Assembly (NCBI GenBank): GCA_017504325.1
Contig: JAFVRL010000312.1
Location: forward strand, 1 to 12,584
Direction of reading: 5' to 3'
Length of the DNA: 12,584 bases
From: Lentisphaeria bacterium
GTDB taxonomy: Bacteria > Verrucomicrobiota > Lentisphaeria > Victivallales > UBA1829
Shown: piece after piece, positions 6,283 through 12,584 of the stretch
Layout of the letters: the number at the start of each line of letters is the position of its first letter
Position numbering within the stretch: the first letter of the stretch is position 1
Notes under the pieces: model-generated
Seen by the model: only the letters and a program-made list of their open reading frames with translations
The model's database searches: none
Told to the model about the DNA's origin: nothing
Position numbers and translations under genes: made by a program

Positions 6283-6888
6283 ATGTCAGAAGATATCCAG
6301 AGTCTGTTGGACAGAATCAACGCCGAAGGAGTGGAAAAAGCTGAAGCGGAAAGTGCAAAGATCATTGCCGATGCAAAAGCACAGGCAGCAAAGATCATCG
6401 CCGATGCAAAAGCACAGGCAGACAAACTTGCCGAAGAAGGAGCTGAAAAAGCCGCGGTAAATGAAATGCGCGCTAAAGAAGCCATCAAACAGGCTGCCAG
6501 GGACATTCTCATCGCCCTGAAAAGCGATCTTCTTGCCAAACTTTCCGCCGCAGTGAAAGAGTGTACCTCCGCCGCCCTTACAGAAGATGTCATGGGTAAT
6601 ATCATTCTTGAAATGGCAAAAGGCTATGTAAAAGATCCCCGGGCATCAGAATTGCAGCTGCTTCTTTCCCGGAAAGACGCGGAAAGCGTTGAAGCGATCC
6701 TCAAAAAAGCATTCCTTGCTTCTCTCAAAGCAAAACCTGTACTGAATTTCACGGATGATTTCAATTCCGGTCTTCAGATCTCCTTCAAAGAAAATGATGT
6801 ATTCTTTGATTTCAGCGATGAAGCCCTTGCAGAAGTTCTCTGTAAATTTGTCAGTCCCAAACTTGCGGAAGTCATCAAAAACGCCTGA
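6283..6888 (+). CDS. atpE: V/A-type ATP synthase subunit E (peripheral stalk)
   Basis: Subunit E forms the peripheral stalk that holds the A3B3 head against rotation. The 201-residue protein has an Ala/Lys/Glu-rich N-terminal coiled coil (about 5-75) followed by a globular alpha/beta domain (about 80-200), the usual E architecture and length. Residues 25-46 contain two near-identical 11-residue units (AKIIADAKAQA) from a 33-bp tandem duplication. The ATG at 6283 has AAAGGA just upstream and is the first gene after the operon promoter. Its normal partner, subunit G/H, is not present in the window. Identity is inferred from architecture and operon position, because E is a weakly conserved family. 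Confidence 0.85.
   Translation: MSEDIQSLLDRINAEGVEKAEAESAKIIADAKAQAAKIIADAKAQADKLAEEGAEKAAVNEMRAKEAIKQAARDILIALKSDLLAKLSAAVKECTSAALTEDVMGNIILEMAKGYVKDPRASELQLLLSRKDAESVEAILKKAFLASLKAKPVLNFTDDFNSGLQISFKENDVFFDFSDEALAEVLCKFVSPKLAEVIKNA
6355..6420 (+). repeat. 33-bp in-frame tandem duplication inside atpE
   Basis: Units 6355-6387 and 6388-6420 are identical except for one silent T/C change (ATT versus ATC, both Ile). Each encodes AKIIADAKAQA, counting the first Ala from the GCA codon. An 11-residue unit equals one hendecad, the repeat of right-handed coiled coils, so the duplication lengthens the stalk helix without changing its register. Confidence 0.95.
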
Positions 6889-6943
6889 CAACTGTGATTT
6901 CCGGACAAAAAAAAAGGAAAAATCAAAAGGTACAGGGAATAAT

Positions 6944-7516
6944 ATGAGATTGAAAAACAAGCAGTTTTTTGCGTTGAAAGCATCGTTGCCATACCTGAAA
7001 TTCGGTGTCAGACCTTTTCTTTCCCGCAGCAGGTTTCTGGAATATTGCGAGGCATTCCTGGAAGAGGAGGAACTGGATTTTCTGAAAGGGTTGTCCCTTG
7101 CTGTGCCGGAAAAACTCCCGGAAGGAGATTCCTGTGAGGCGGAATATGCCGGTTATGAAACTGCACTGCGTAATGCAGTTGCCCTTGTCCGCGCAAAGAA
7201 AAAAGGGATCAGGGGAGATCTCTTTCTGCGGGAAAATACCGGAAAAGCTGCGGATGAGGATATGAGCAGTCTTATAACAGTTCTCCAGAACGCCCCCGAT
7301 CCGCTGGAAAGGGAAAAAATACTGGACAAAGCCCGCTGGACGCGTCTGGAGGAGCTGGAAAATGCCCATTATGCAGATCTGGACGCATTGAGCATCTATT
7401 GCAGAAAACTTCTCATCCTTGAAAAATGGACACAGTATCAACCTGATGCAGCAGAAAAAAATCTGGACAATACTGTTATGGCACTGGAAAAAGCCGCAGA
7501 AGACCGTTCTGTATAA
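6944..7516 (+). CDS. DUF2764-like protein of the V-type ATPase operon
   Basis: The 190-residue protein begins with an FFALKASLPYLKFG segment (8-21), typical of the DUF2764 family found between atpE and atpA in chlamydial-type operons. Later blocks include YETALRNAVALVRAKKKG (71-88), DPLEREKILDKARW (119-132) and HYADLDALSIYCRKLLILEKW (142-162). It is mainly alpha-helical and charged, with no signal peptide or membrane segment. Similar DPLERE...LD..RW and HY.DLD patterns recall V/A-ATPase subunit C (yeast d), which joins the central stalk to the membrane ring. A C-like role is plausible but unproven. It appears shorter than the family members I recall. The ATG at 6944 has AGGGA six bases upstream; the same frame is open further upstream, but that part lies inside atpE. 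The gap after atpE is 55 nt. Confidence 0.75.
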   Translation: MRLKNKQFFALKASLPYLKFGVRPFLSRSRFLEYCEAFLEEEELDFLKGLSLAVPEKLPEGDSCEAEYAGYETALRNAVALVRAKKKGIRGDLFLRENTGKAADEDMSSLITVLQNAPDPLEREKILDKARWTRLEELENAHYADLDALSIYCRKLLILEKWTQYQPDAAEKNLDNTVMALEKAAEDRSV

Positions 7517-7575
7517 AAATGAAGCAAGTAATAAACAATAAAATATAAATCAAAATTCAGGAGTGAAACAAGAAT

Positions 7576-9315
7576 ATGTCAGAAACAAAAACAGGACATA
7601 TTACCGGGATCAACAGCAACCTTCTGACCGTGGAATTTGATACTTCCGTGGAACAGAACGAGGTGGCTTATGCCCTTCTGGGGGATCTCAAGCTGAAAGC
7701 AGAGGTCATCCGTGTAAGAGGAAAAAAAGCAGACCTTCAGGTATTTGAAAGTACGGAAGGACTCAAAGAAGGCGACAAAGTGGAATTTACCGGAGATCTG
7801 CTCTCCGTGGAACTGGGGCCGGGACTTCTCGCCCAGGTTTACGATGGTCTCCAGAATCCTTTGAACGAACTGGCGGAAAAAGCCGGATTCTTCCTGAAAC
7901 GGGGGATTTATCTTGACCCGCTGGAAGATTCCTCCACATGGGATTTCACCCCCATAGCCAAAGTCGGCGATAAAGTACATGCCGGCGACAGACTGGGCAG
8001 TGTTCCAGAAGGGATCTTCACACACTATATCATGCTGCCTTTTGCTTTCAGAGGCACTTGGGAGGTAGTGAAAATCGTTCCTGCCGGGACATACAGACTG
8101 CGGGAATGTATCGCCGTAGTCCGTAATGAAAACGGTGTGGAACGGGAAGTCACCATGACACAGAAATGGCCGGTGAAAGTCCCCATTTCCTGCTATAAGG
8201 AAAAACTTCTCCCCACAGAATCCATCACCACCCAGCAGCGGATCATTGATACCTTCTTCCCGGTGGCACAGGGCGGCACATTCTGTACTCCCGGACCTTT
8301 CGGTGCCGGAAAAACCGTTCTTCAGCACGCCATAAGCCAGCATGCGGAGGCGGATATCGTGATCGTTGCCGCATGCGGGGAACGCGCAGGGGAAGTTGTG
8401 GAGATCCTGCGGGAATATCCGGAACTGACCGACCCCCGTACCGGCCAGAGTCTCATGTCCCGTTCTGTGATCATCTGCAACACCTCCTCCATGCCGGTCG
8501 CCGCCCGTGAAGCATCTGTCTATACGGCTGTGACCATTGCAGAATACTACCGTCAGATGGGTTTGAACTGTCTGCTGCTTGCCGACTCCACCAGCCGCTG
8601 GGCACAGGCACTGCGTGAAATGTCCGGGAGACTGGAAGAGATCCCCGGGGAGGAAGCCTTCCCCGCCTATCTGGAATCCCGTATTGCAGGATTCTATGAA
8701 CGCGCCGGACTTGTGGTTCTCAATGACGGAAGCAAAGGCTCTGTCACCATCGGAGGTTCCGTAAGTCCCGCCGGAGGAAACTTTGAAGAACCTGTCACCC
8801 AGGCGACCTTGAAGGTTGTGGGAGCATTTCTTGGCCTTTCCCGTGAAAGATCCAGTGCAAGAAGATTCCCTGCCATCCATCCTCTGGATTCCTGGAGCAA
8901 ATACAAAAGTATCGTGGATGCAAAAAAACTTGCAGAAGCAAGAAATATCCTGCGCCGGGGCCATGAAGTGGATCAGATGATGAAAGTCGTCGGGGAGGAA
9001 GGAACAAATATCGACGACTTCGTTCTCTATCTCAAGAGCGAATTTCTGGACTTTGTTTATCTGCAGCAGAACACCTTTGATGAGGTGGATGCGGCAACAA
9101 GTCAGGAGCGTCAGATCTACATGTTCGATCATATCTCCTCCATCCTTGCACAGAAATTTGTCTTTGATGACAAGGAACAGGCACGCCGTTACTTCCTTGA
9201 ACTGCGTCTTATCCTTACCGATATGAACTATGCCCCCTTCAAAGAAGAGGAATTCAAAGTTCTTGAACAGAAAATGAATGAAAAGATCAGCGAAAGGGCG
9301 GAAAAAGATGCGTAA
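7576..9315 (+). CDS. atpA: V/A-type ATP synthase catalytic subunit A
   Basis: Subunit A carries the three catalytic nucleotide sites of the A3B3 head. The 579-residue protein is full length. It has the N-terminal beta-barrel (about 5-75), the family's non-homologous insert (about 110-200), the Walker A motif GPFGAGKT at 240-247, the catalytic GER at 268-270 (Glu269) and the Walker B segment LLLADSTSRW at 333-342. RERSSARRFPAIHPLDSW follows at 423-440, then a helical C-terminal domain. The Walker A glycine-rich loop is intact, which separates it from the non-catalytic B subunit. AGGAG at 7559-7563 lies 12 nt before the ATG, slightly long. The 59-nt upstream gap has no terminator, so it is transcribed with the preceding gene. 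Its end overlaps atpB. Confidence 0.98.
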   Translation: MSETKTGHITGINSNLLTVEFDTSVEQNEVAYALLGDLKLKAEVIRVRGKKADLQVFESTEGLKEGDKVEFTGDLLSVELGPGLLAQVYDGLQNPLNELAEKAGFFLKRGIYLDPLEDSSTWDFTPIAKVGDKVHAGDRLGSVPEGIFTHYIMLPFAFRGTWEVVKIVPAGTYRLRECIAVVRNENGVEREVTMTQKWPVKVPISCYKEKLLPTESITTQQRIIDTFFPVAQGGTFCTPGPFGAGKTVLQHAISQHAEADIVIVAACGERAGEVVEILREYPELTDPRTGQSLMSRSVIICNTSSMPVAAREASVYTAVTIAEYYRQMGLNCLLLADSTSRWAQALREMSGRLEEIPGEEAFPAYLESRIAGFYERAGLVVLNDGSKGSVTIGGSVSPAGGNFEEPVTQATLKVVGAFLGLSRERSSARRFPAIHPLDSWSKYKSIVDAKKLAEARNILRRGHEVDQMMKVVGEEGTNIDDFVLYLKSEFLDFVYLQQNTFDEVDAATSQERQIYMFDHISSILAQKFVFDDKEQARRYFLELRLILTDMNYAPFKEEEFKVLEQKMNEKISERAEKDA

Positions 9316-10606
9316 AGTATATCACAATATCATTCAGATCGCCGGAAATGTTATCACTGTGGAAGCGGACAATGTGGCATATAATGACCTTGCGGAAGTT
9401 TCTTCCGGTGACGGAAATACCTCTCTTGCCCAGGTGATCCGTATCCAGGACGGAAAAGTCTATCTTCAGGTCTTTGCCGGTTCCAGAGGGATCAGTACCA
9501 ATGACGAAGTGCGTTTTCTCGGTCATCCCATGAAAGTATCCTCCTCCGCCGATCTTCTGGGAAGAGTGTTCACCGGTTCCGGAGAACCCCGTGACGGACG
9601 CCCCGCCATCCATGATGATCTCATCAATATCGGAGGCCCTTCCGTCAATCCGGCAAAGCGTATCATCCCCCGGAACATGATCCGTACAGGAATCCCCATG
9701 ATCGACGTATTCAATACTCTGGTGGATTCCCAGAAACTGCCCATCTTCTCTGTGGCAGGGGAACCCTACAACGAACTTCTCGCCCGTATTGCCATGCAGG
9801 CGGAAGTGGATGTGATCATTCTGGGCGGTATGGGGCTGAAACATGACGACTACCTTGCCTTCCGCAATACTCTGGATGAACACGGGGCATTGTCCCGTTC
9901 CGTACTCTTTATCCATACAGCCTCCGACCCGGTGGTGGAGTGTCTGCTTGTACCGGATATGTGCCTTGCCGTAGCGGAAAGCTATGCTTTGCAGAATAAA
10001 AAAGTATTGGTCCTTCTTTCCGATATGACCAACTTTGCCGATGCCCTTAAAGAAATTTCCATCACCATGGAACAGATCCCCTCCAACCGCGGATACCCCG
10101 GTGACCTTTACAGTCAGCTTGCCGCCCGTTATGAAAAGGCGGTGGACTTTGATGATGCCGGTTCCATCACCATCCTTGCCGTTACCACCATGCCCGGGGA
10201 CGATGTGACCCATCCCATTCCCGACAATACAGGATACATCACGGAAGGACAGTTCTATCTGCGTAACGGAAGGATCGAACCTTTCGGATCGTTGAGCCGT
10301 CTGAAACAGCAGGTGAACGGCAGAACCAGAGCCGACCACCGTGTGATCATGGATACCATGATCCGTTTCTATTCCGATTTCAAGGAAACTCTGGAAAAGC
10401 AGTCCATGGGATTCAGAATGAGTGCCTGGGACAGCAAACTCCTCAAATTCGGAAAACTCTTTGAAGAAAAGATGATGGATCTTTCCGTAAACATTCCGCT
10501 GGAAGAAGCTCTGGATCAGGGCTGGCAGATCCTTGCAGAATGTTTTGATGCTACCGAAAGCGGGATCAAAACCGACCTTATCGAACAGTTCTGGCCCAAA
10601 AAATAA
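9308..10606 (+). CDS. atpB: V/A-type ATP synthase subunit B
   Basis: Subunit B is the non-catalytic partner of A in the head. The 432-residue protein has a degenerate P-loop (SVAGEPYNELLARIA, 148-162) lacking the GxxxxGKT glycine-lysine pattern, as expected for B. SDMTNFADALKEI (238-250) and SNRGYPGDLYSQLAARYE (259-276) follow. SLSRL at 328-332 likely supplies the Arg finger (Arg331) to the A-subunit site. THPIPDNTGYITEGQ (301-315) is characteristic of the family. Start choice: the ATG at 9308 overlaps the last 8 nt of atpA and begins with the expected RKVYHNIIQIAGNVITVEA. An earlier in-frame ATG at 9278 lies within atpA and adds a Lys/Arg-rich segment absent from the family. The overlap implies translational coupling, which would help keep A and B equimolar. 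Confidence 0.98.
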   Translation: MRKVYHNIIQIAGNVITVEADNVAYNDLAEVSSGDGNTSLAQVIRIQDGKVYLQVFAGSRGISTNDEVRFLGHPMKVSSSADLLGRVFTGSGEPRDGRPAIHDDLINIGGPSVNPAKRIIPRNMIRTGIPMIDVFNTLVDSQKLPIFSVAGEPYNELLARIAMQAEVDVIILGGMGLKHDDYLAFRNTLDEHGALSRSVLFIHTASDPVVECLLVPDMCLAVAESYALQNKKVLVLLSDMTNFADALKEISITMEQIPSNRGYPGDLYSQLAARYEKAVDFDDAGSITILAVTTMPGDDVTHPIPDNTGYITEGQFYLRNGRIEPFGSLSRLKQQVNGRTRADHRVIMDTMIRFYSDFKETLEKQSMGFRMSAWDSKLLKFGKLFEEKMMDLSVNIPLEEALDQGWQILAECFDATESGIKTDLIEQFWPKK

Positions 10607-10620
10607 TCTCCGGAGCTTTT

Positions 10621-11232
10621 ATGGCAAAGATCAAATATACAAAAATGGCACTCAAGCAGGAACGGGATTCTCTGGCACAATACACCCGTTTTCTGCCTAC
10701 ATTGCAGCTGAAAAAACAGCAGCTGCAGCTGGAGATGCGTAAATGTCTGGAAAGGATCGCCTCCAACGAGGAGCAGGAAAAAGCCCTTGTGGACTCCATG
10801 GATGCCTGGAAGCTCCTTTTCGGTAATACGGAAGAGTGCAAAATGTTATCTCAATATGTAAAAAAAGAGAAGATCGAAACGGAAACACTCAATATTGCCG
10901 GAGTGGAAGTCCCCAATTTCAAAGGGGTGATTTTTGAAGAAAAAGAAATGGATCTTTTTTCCACACCGCTTTGGTATGATGATGCCGTTTCCGCGTTGGA
11001 AAATATCGTACGGATCAGAGCGGAACGGGAAGTCATCCGCAGACAGTATGACCTTATTGCAGATGAATTGCGTGTCACCACCCAGAGAGTCAATCTTTTT
11101 GAAAAGGTGAAGATCCCGGAATGTAAAGAAAATATCCGTGCTATCAACATCTATCTGGGGGATGCGTTCACCGGCAGTGTTGCCCGTTCCAAGATCGCCA
11201 AGAAAAAACTTCAGGAGGCGGATGCACAATGA
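10621..11232 (+). CDS. atpD: V/A-type ATP synthase subunit D (central rotor shaft)
   Basis: Subunit D is the rotor axle inside the A3B3 head. The 203-residue protein matches the family in length and in its two conserved coiled-coil ends. The N-terminal block has QYTRFLPTLQLKKQQLQLEM (20-39). The C-terminal block has VNLFEKVKIPECKENIRAI (157-175), followed by IYLGD and a Lys-rich end. GGAG at 10612-10615, five bases before the ATG, supports the start. The gap from atpB is 14 nt, and the stop overlaps the atpI start by 4 nt (ATGA). In related enzymes D pairs with subunit F, which is not seen here. Confidence 0.95.
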   Translation: MAKIKYTKMALKQERDSLAQYTRFLPTLQLKKQQLQLEMRKCLERIASNEEQEKALVDSMDAWKLLFGNTEECKMLSQYVKKEKIETETLNIAGVEVPNFKGVIFEEKEMDLFSTPLWYDDAVSALENIVRIRAEREVIRRQYDLIADELRVTTQRVNLFEKVKIPECKENIRAINIYLGDAFTGSVARSKIAKKKLQEADAQ

Positions 11233-12584
11233 TTATCGAAATGAAAAATGCTGTCATCCTCACTCTGGCAAAAGAGAAACTTTCCGTACTGGAAAAGTTG
11301 AGACACCTGGGGGTCATGCACATCAAAAGTTCTTTCAGGAAAGAATCCACGGATGCTTCAAAACTGGAAAATGACCTGAAAGAAGTGGAAAAACTCCTTT
11401 TCCTTTTTGCTTCTGCAAAAGCAAAAGGGTGTTTTACAGAGGAGATGAGCGGGGAAGAGATCAGTAAAGAAGCACTTGCTCTTCTGGAAGAAAAAGAGCT
11501 TCTTTCCGCAAATCTGGAAAAAATCCTTCAGCAGATCGAAAAATTGCGTCCCTGGGGAGATTTCCATTTTGCGGAAGTGAAAAAACTGGAAGAAAAGAAT
11601 ATCCATATATACTTCTGCAGCTGTTTGCAGAAGGAATTTGACCGTCTTTCCCTTCCGGAAAAGGCAGCAGTATCCCTTGTGAGCAAACTGGGTAAAACCC
11701 TGTATTTTGCGGTAATCACACAGGAAAAAGTTGCTTCTGAACTTCTGCCTCTTGTTCCCGCATTGCCGGAAACGTCCTTGCATATTCTGGAAGAACAGGC
11801 TTCTTCCCTGCAGGAAAAAATAAAGGGGAACGATAAAAGATTTGCTGTTCTTTCCCTTGCGGCGGACAAAGTTGCCGCATACGCCAAACGCCTTGTCTCT
11901 GATCTGGAATTTTTACAGGCAAGAGATTCCATGCTCTCTTCCGGTAAAGTCTGCTGCGTGACAGGATATGTTCCTGTGACAGCTCTGGATGCCTTGAAAG
12001 AGGCGGCAAAGGAAAATGCCTGGGTATTGCGGATCGAAGATGTGGAAGAAGAGGATACCGGAGTTCCCACATACATACAGAAACCCGCCTGGATGAAACT
12101 CATTGATCCCCTTTTCGACTTTATAGGGATCACGCCCGGATACAGGGAAACAGATGTAAGTTTATTTTTCCTTCTGGCATTTCCGGTATTTTTCGGGCTT
12201 CTCATCGGCGATGCCGCTTACGGTATCATGTTCATGGCAACGGCATTTCTCTGCAAATACCTTTTCCGGAAAAGCAAAAAAGCGCAACTGCCGCTGAATC
12301 TGTTGATATTGCTCTCCTCCTTCTCCATTCTGTGGGGATTGCTTACAGGGACATGTCTGGGACTGCCCAGAGAGAAACTGCCCTTCTTCATGCAGGGGCT
12401 GGATTTCTTTGCCGCTCCCACAAAGAGTGCATTGGGATGTGCCATAGCGGATAAATACGGACTCAAAAAGGTGGATGGGGAACTTACCAACCGTTTCACC
12501 CAGTTTATCTGTTTCTTCATTGCGGCAATTCATCTTATTTCCGCAAGACTTTACAGAACCTTCCTGGAGTGGCCCTCCTGGAGA
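11229..12584 (+). CDS. atpI: V/A-type ATP synthase subunit I (membrane stator a), 5' part
   Basis: Subunit I anchors the peripheral stalk and forms the ion half-channels with the membrane ring. The frame is open from ATG 11229 to the window end, giving 452 residues; the family is usually about 600-660 residues, so roughly the last quarter to third is missing. Residues 1-300 form a cytosolic, partly coiled-coil domain. The first membrane segments follow. FFGLLIGDAAYG (321-332) matches the typical FFG...GD.GYG block of V-type a/I subunits. SILWGLLTGTCLG (about 366-378) matches a second segment, and FTQFICFFIAAIHLI (about 423-437) looks like a third. The conserved Arg of the ion channel lies beyond the edge. 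The ATG overlaps the atpD stop (ATGA), so it is coupled to atpD. The proteolipid subunit K would be expected next. Confidence 0.92.
   Translation, partial: MIIEMKNAVILTLAKEKLSVLEKLRHLGVMHIKSSFRKESTDASKLENDLKEVEKLLFLFASAKAKGCFTEEMSGEEISKEALALLEEKELLSANLEKILQQIEKLRPWGDFHFAEVKKLEEKNIHIYFCSCLQKEFDRLSLPEKAAVSLVSKLGKTLYFAVITQEKVASELLPLVPALPETSLHILEEQASSLQEKIKGNDKRFAVLSLAADKVAAYAKRLVSDLEFLQARDSMLSSGKVCCVTGYVPVTALDALKEAAKENAWVLRIEDVEEEDTGVPTYIQKPAWMKLIDPLFDFIGITPGYRETDVSLFFLLAFPVFFGLLIGDAAYGIMFMATAFLCKYLFRKSKKAQLPLNLLILLSSFSILWGLLTGTCLGLPREKLPFFMQGLDFFAAPTKSALGCAIADKYGLKKVDGELTNRFTQFICFFIAAIHLISARLYRTFLEWPSWR

Noticed and set aside
6911..6943. A-rich run before the DUF2764 gene as a slippage or frameshift site
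   Set aside because: It lies between genes, after the atpE stop, so no programmed frameshift is needed or implied.
7579..9132. 517-codon open frame on the minus strand across atpA
   Set aside because: It is codon-aligned antisense to atpA and a by-product of codon bias. No motif was recognised.
9278..9307. Earlier ATG for atpB at 9278
   Set aside because: It lies well inside atpA and would add a Lys/Arg-rich segment. The start at 9308 begins with the family's normal N-terminus and overlaps the atpA end by only 8 nt.
313..10967. DnaA-box-like nonamers (TTTTCCACA near 316, 2584 and 10958; TTATCCACC near 3810)
   Set aside because: They are single, scattered and mostly inside coding regions. 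There is no cluster, AT-rich unwinding element or dnaA/dnaN neighbour, so no replication origin is supported.

Overview
This window reads as ordinary bacterial chromosome with two housekeeping blocks. The left half (about 300-5840) is transcribed leftward: an SDR-type thioester/acyl reductase-like oxidoreductase, a small zinc-ribbon protein, gyrB and recA. The right half (about 6280 to the window end) is transcribed rightward: a V/A-type ATPase operon in the order atpE, DUF2764-like gene, atpA, atpB, atpD, atpI. The last gene runs off the right edge. No IS elements, prophage, CRISPR arrays, tRNAs, rRNAs or defence genes were seen.

Organism. A V/A-type ATPase carried as E-DUF2764-A-B-D-I, without recognisable C, F or G genes, is the arrangement I know from Chlamydiae and from some Bacteroidetes and other PVC bacteria. 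GyrB carries a long insert near its C-terminus, as in many Gram-negatives. Base composition is moderate, with AT-rich intergenic regions. My best guess is a PVC-superphylum bacterium, perhaps Lentisphaerota (Victivallales-like). This rests on gene order and remembered family features; no search was run.

Layout. Positions 1-232 hold no convincing gene but contain a perfect 17-bp hairpin (129-167), followed by the recA terminator (233-284). recA (311-1414) lies 49 nt downstream of gyrB (1464-4010), and the two are probably co-transcribed. A candidate gyrB promoter at 4067-4095 has an alternating pyrimidine-purine spacer. The zinc-ribbon gene (4276-4560) lies upstream of gyrB. Two hairpins (4658-4688 and 4704-4726) separate it from the oxidoreductase gene (4733-5842), which starts with TTG. 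The 440-bp AT-rich divergent intergenic region (5843-6282) carries a good promoter in each direction and two phased T-tracts.

How the genes work together. The ATPase genes encode the catalytic/regulatory head (A, B), the rotor shaft (D), a peripheral stalk (E), the membrane stator (I) and a DUF2764 protein that may take the place of subunit C/d. They are tightly packed, with overlaps or gaps of at most 60 nt, so they look translationally coupled. gyrB and recA supply DNA supercoiling and recombination/repair. The most interesting points are the DUF2764 protein and the missing stalk subunits, an in-frame 33-bp duplication in the AtpE coiled coil, the Z-DNA-prone gyrB promoter spacer, the unexplained hairpin at the left edge, and complete avoidance of TTA/CTA/TCA codons in gyrB. 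I found no clear evidence for a novel multi-gene system.
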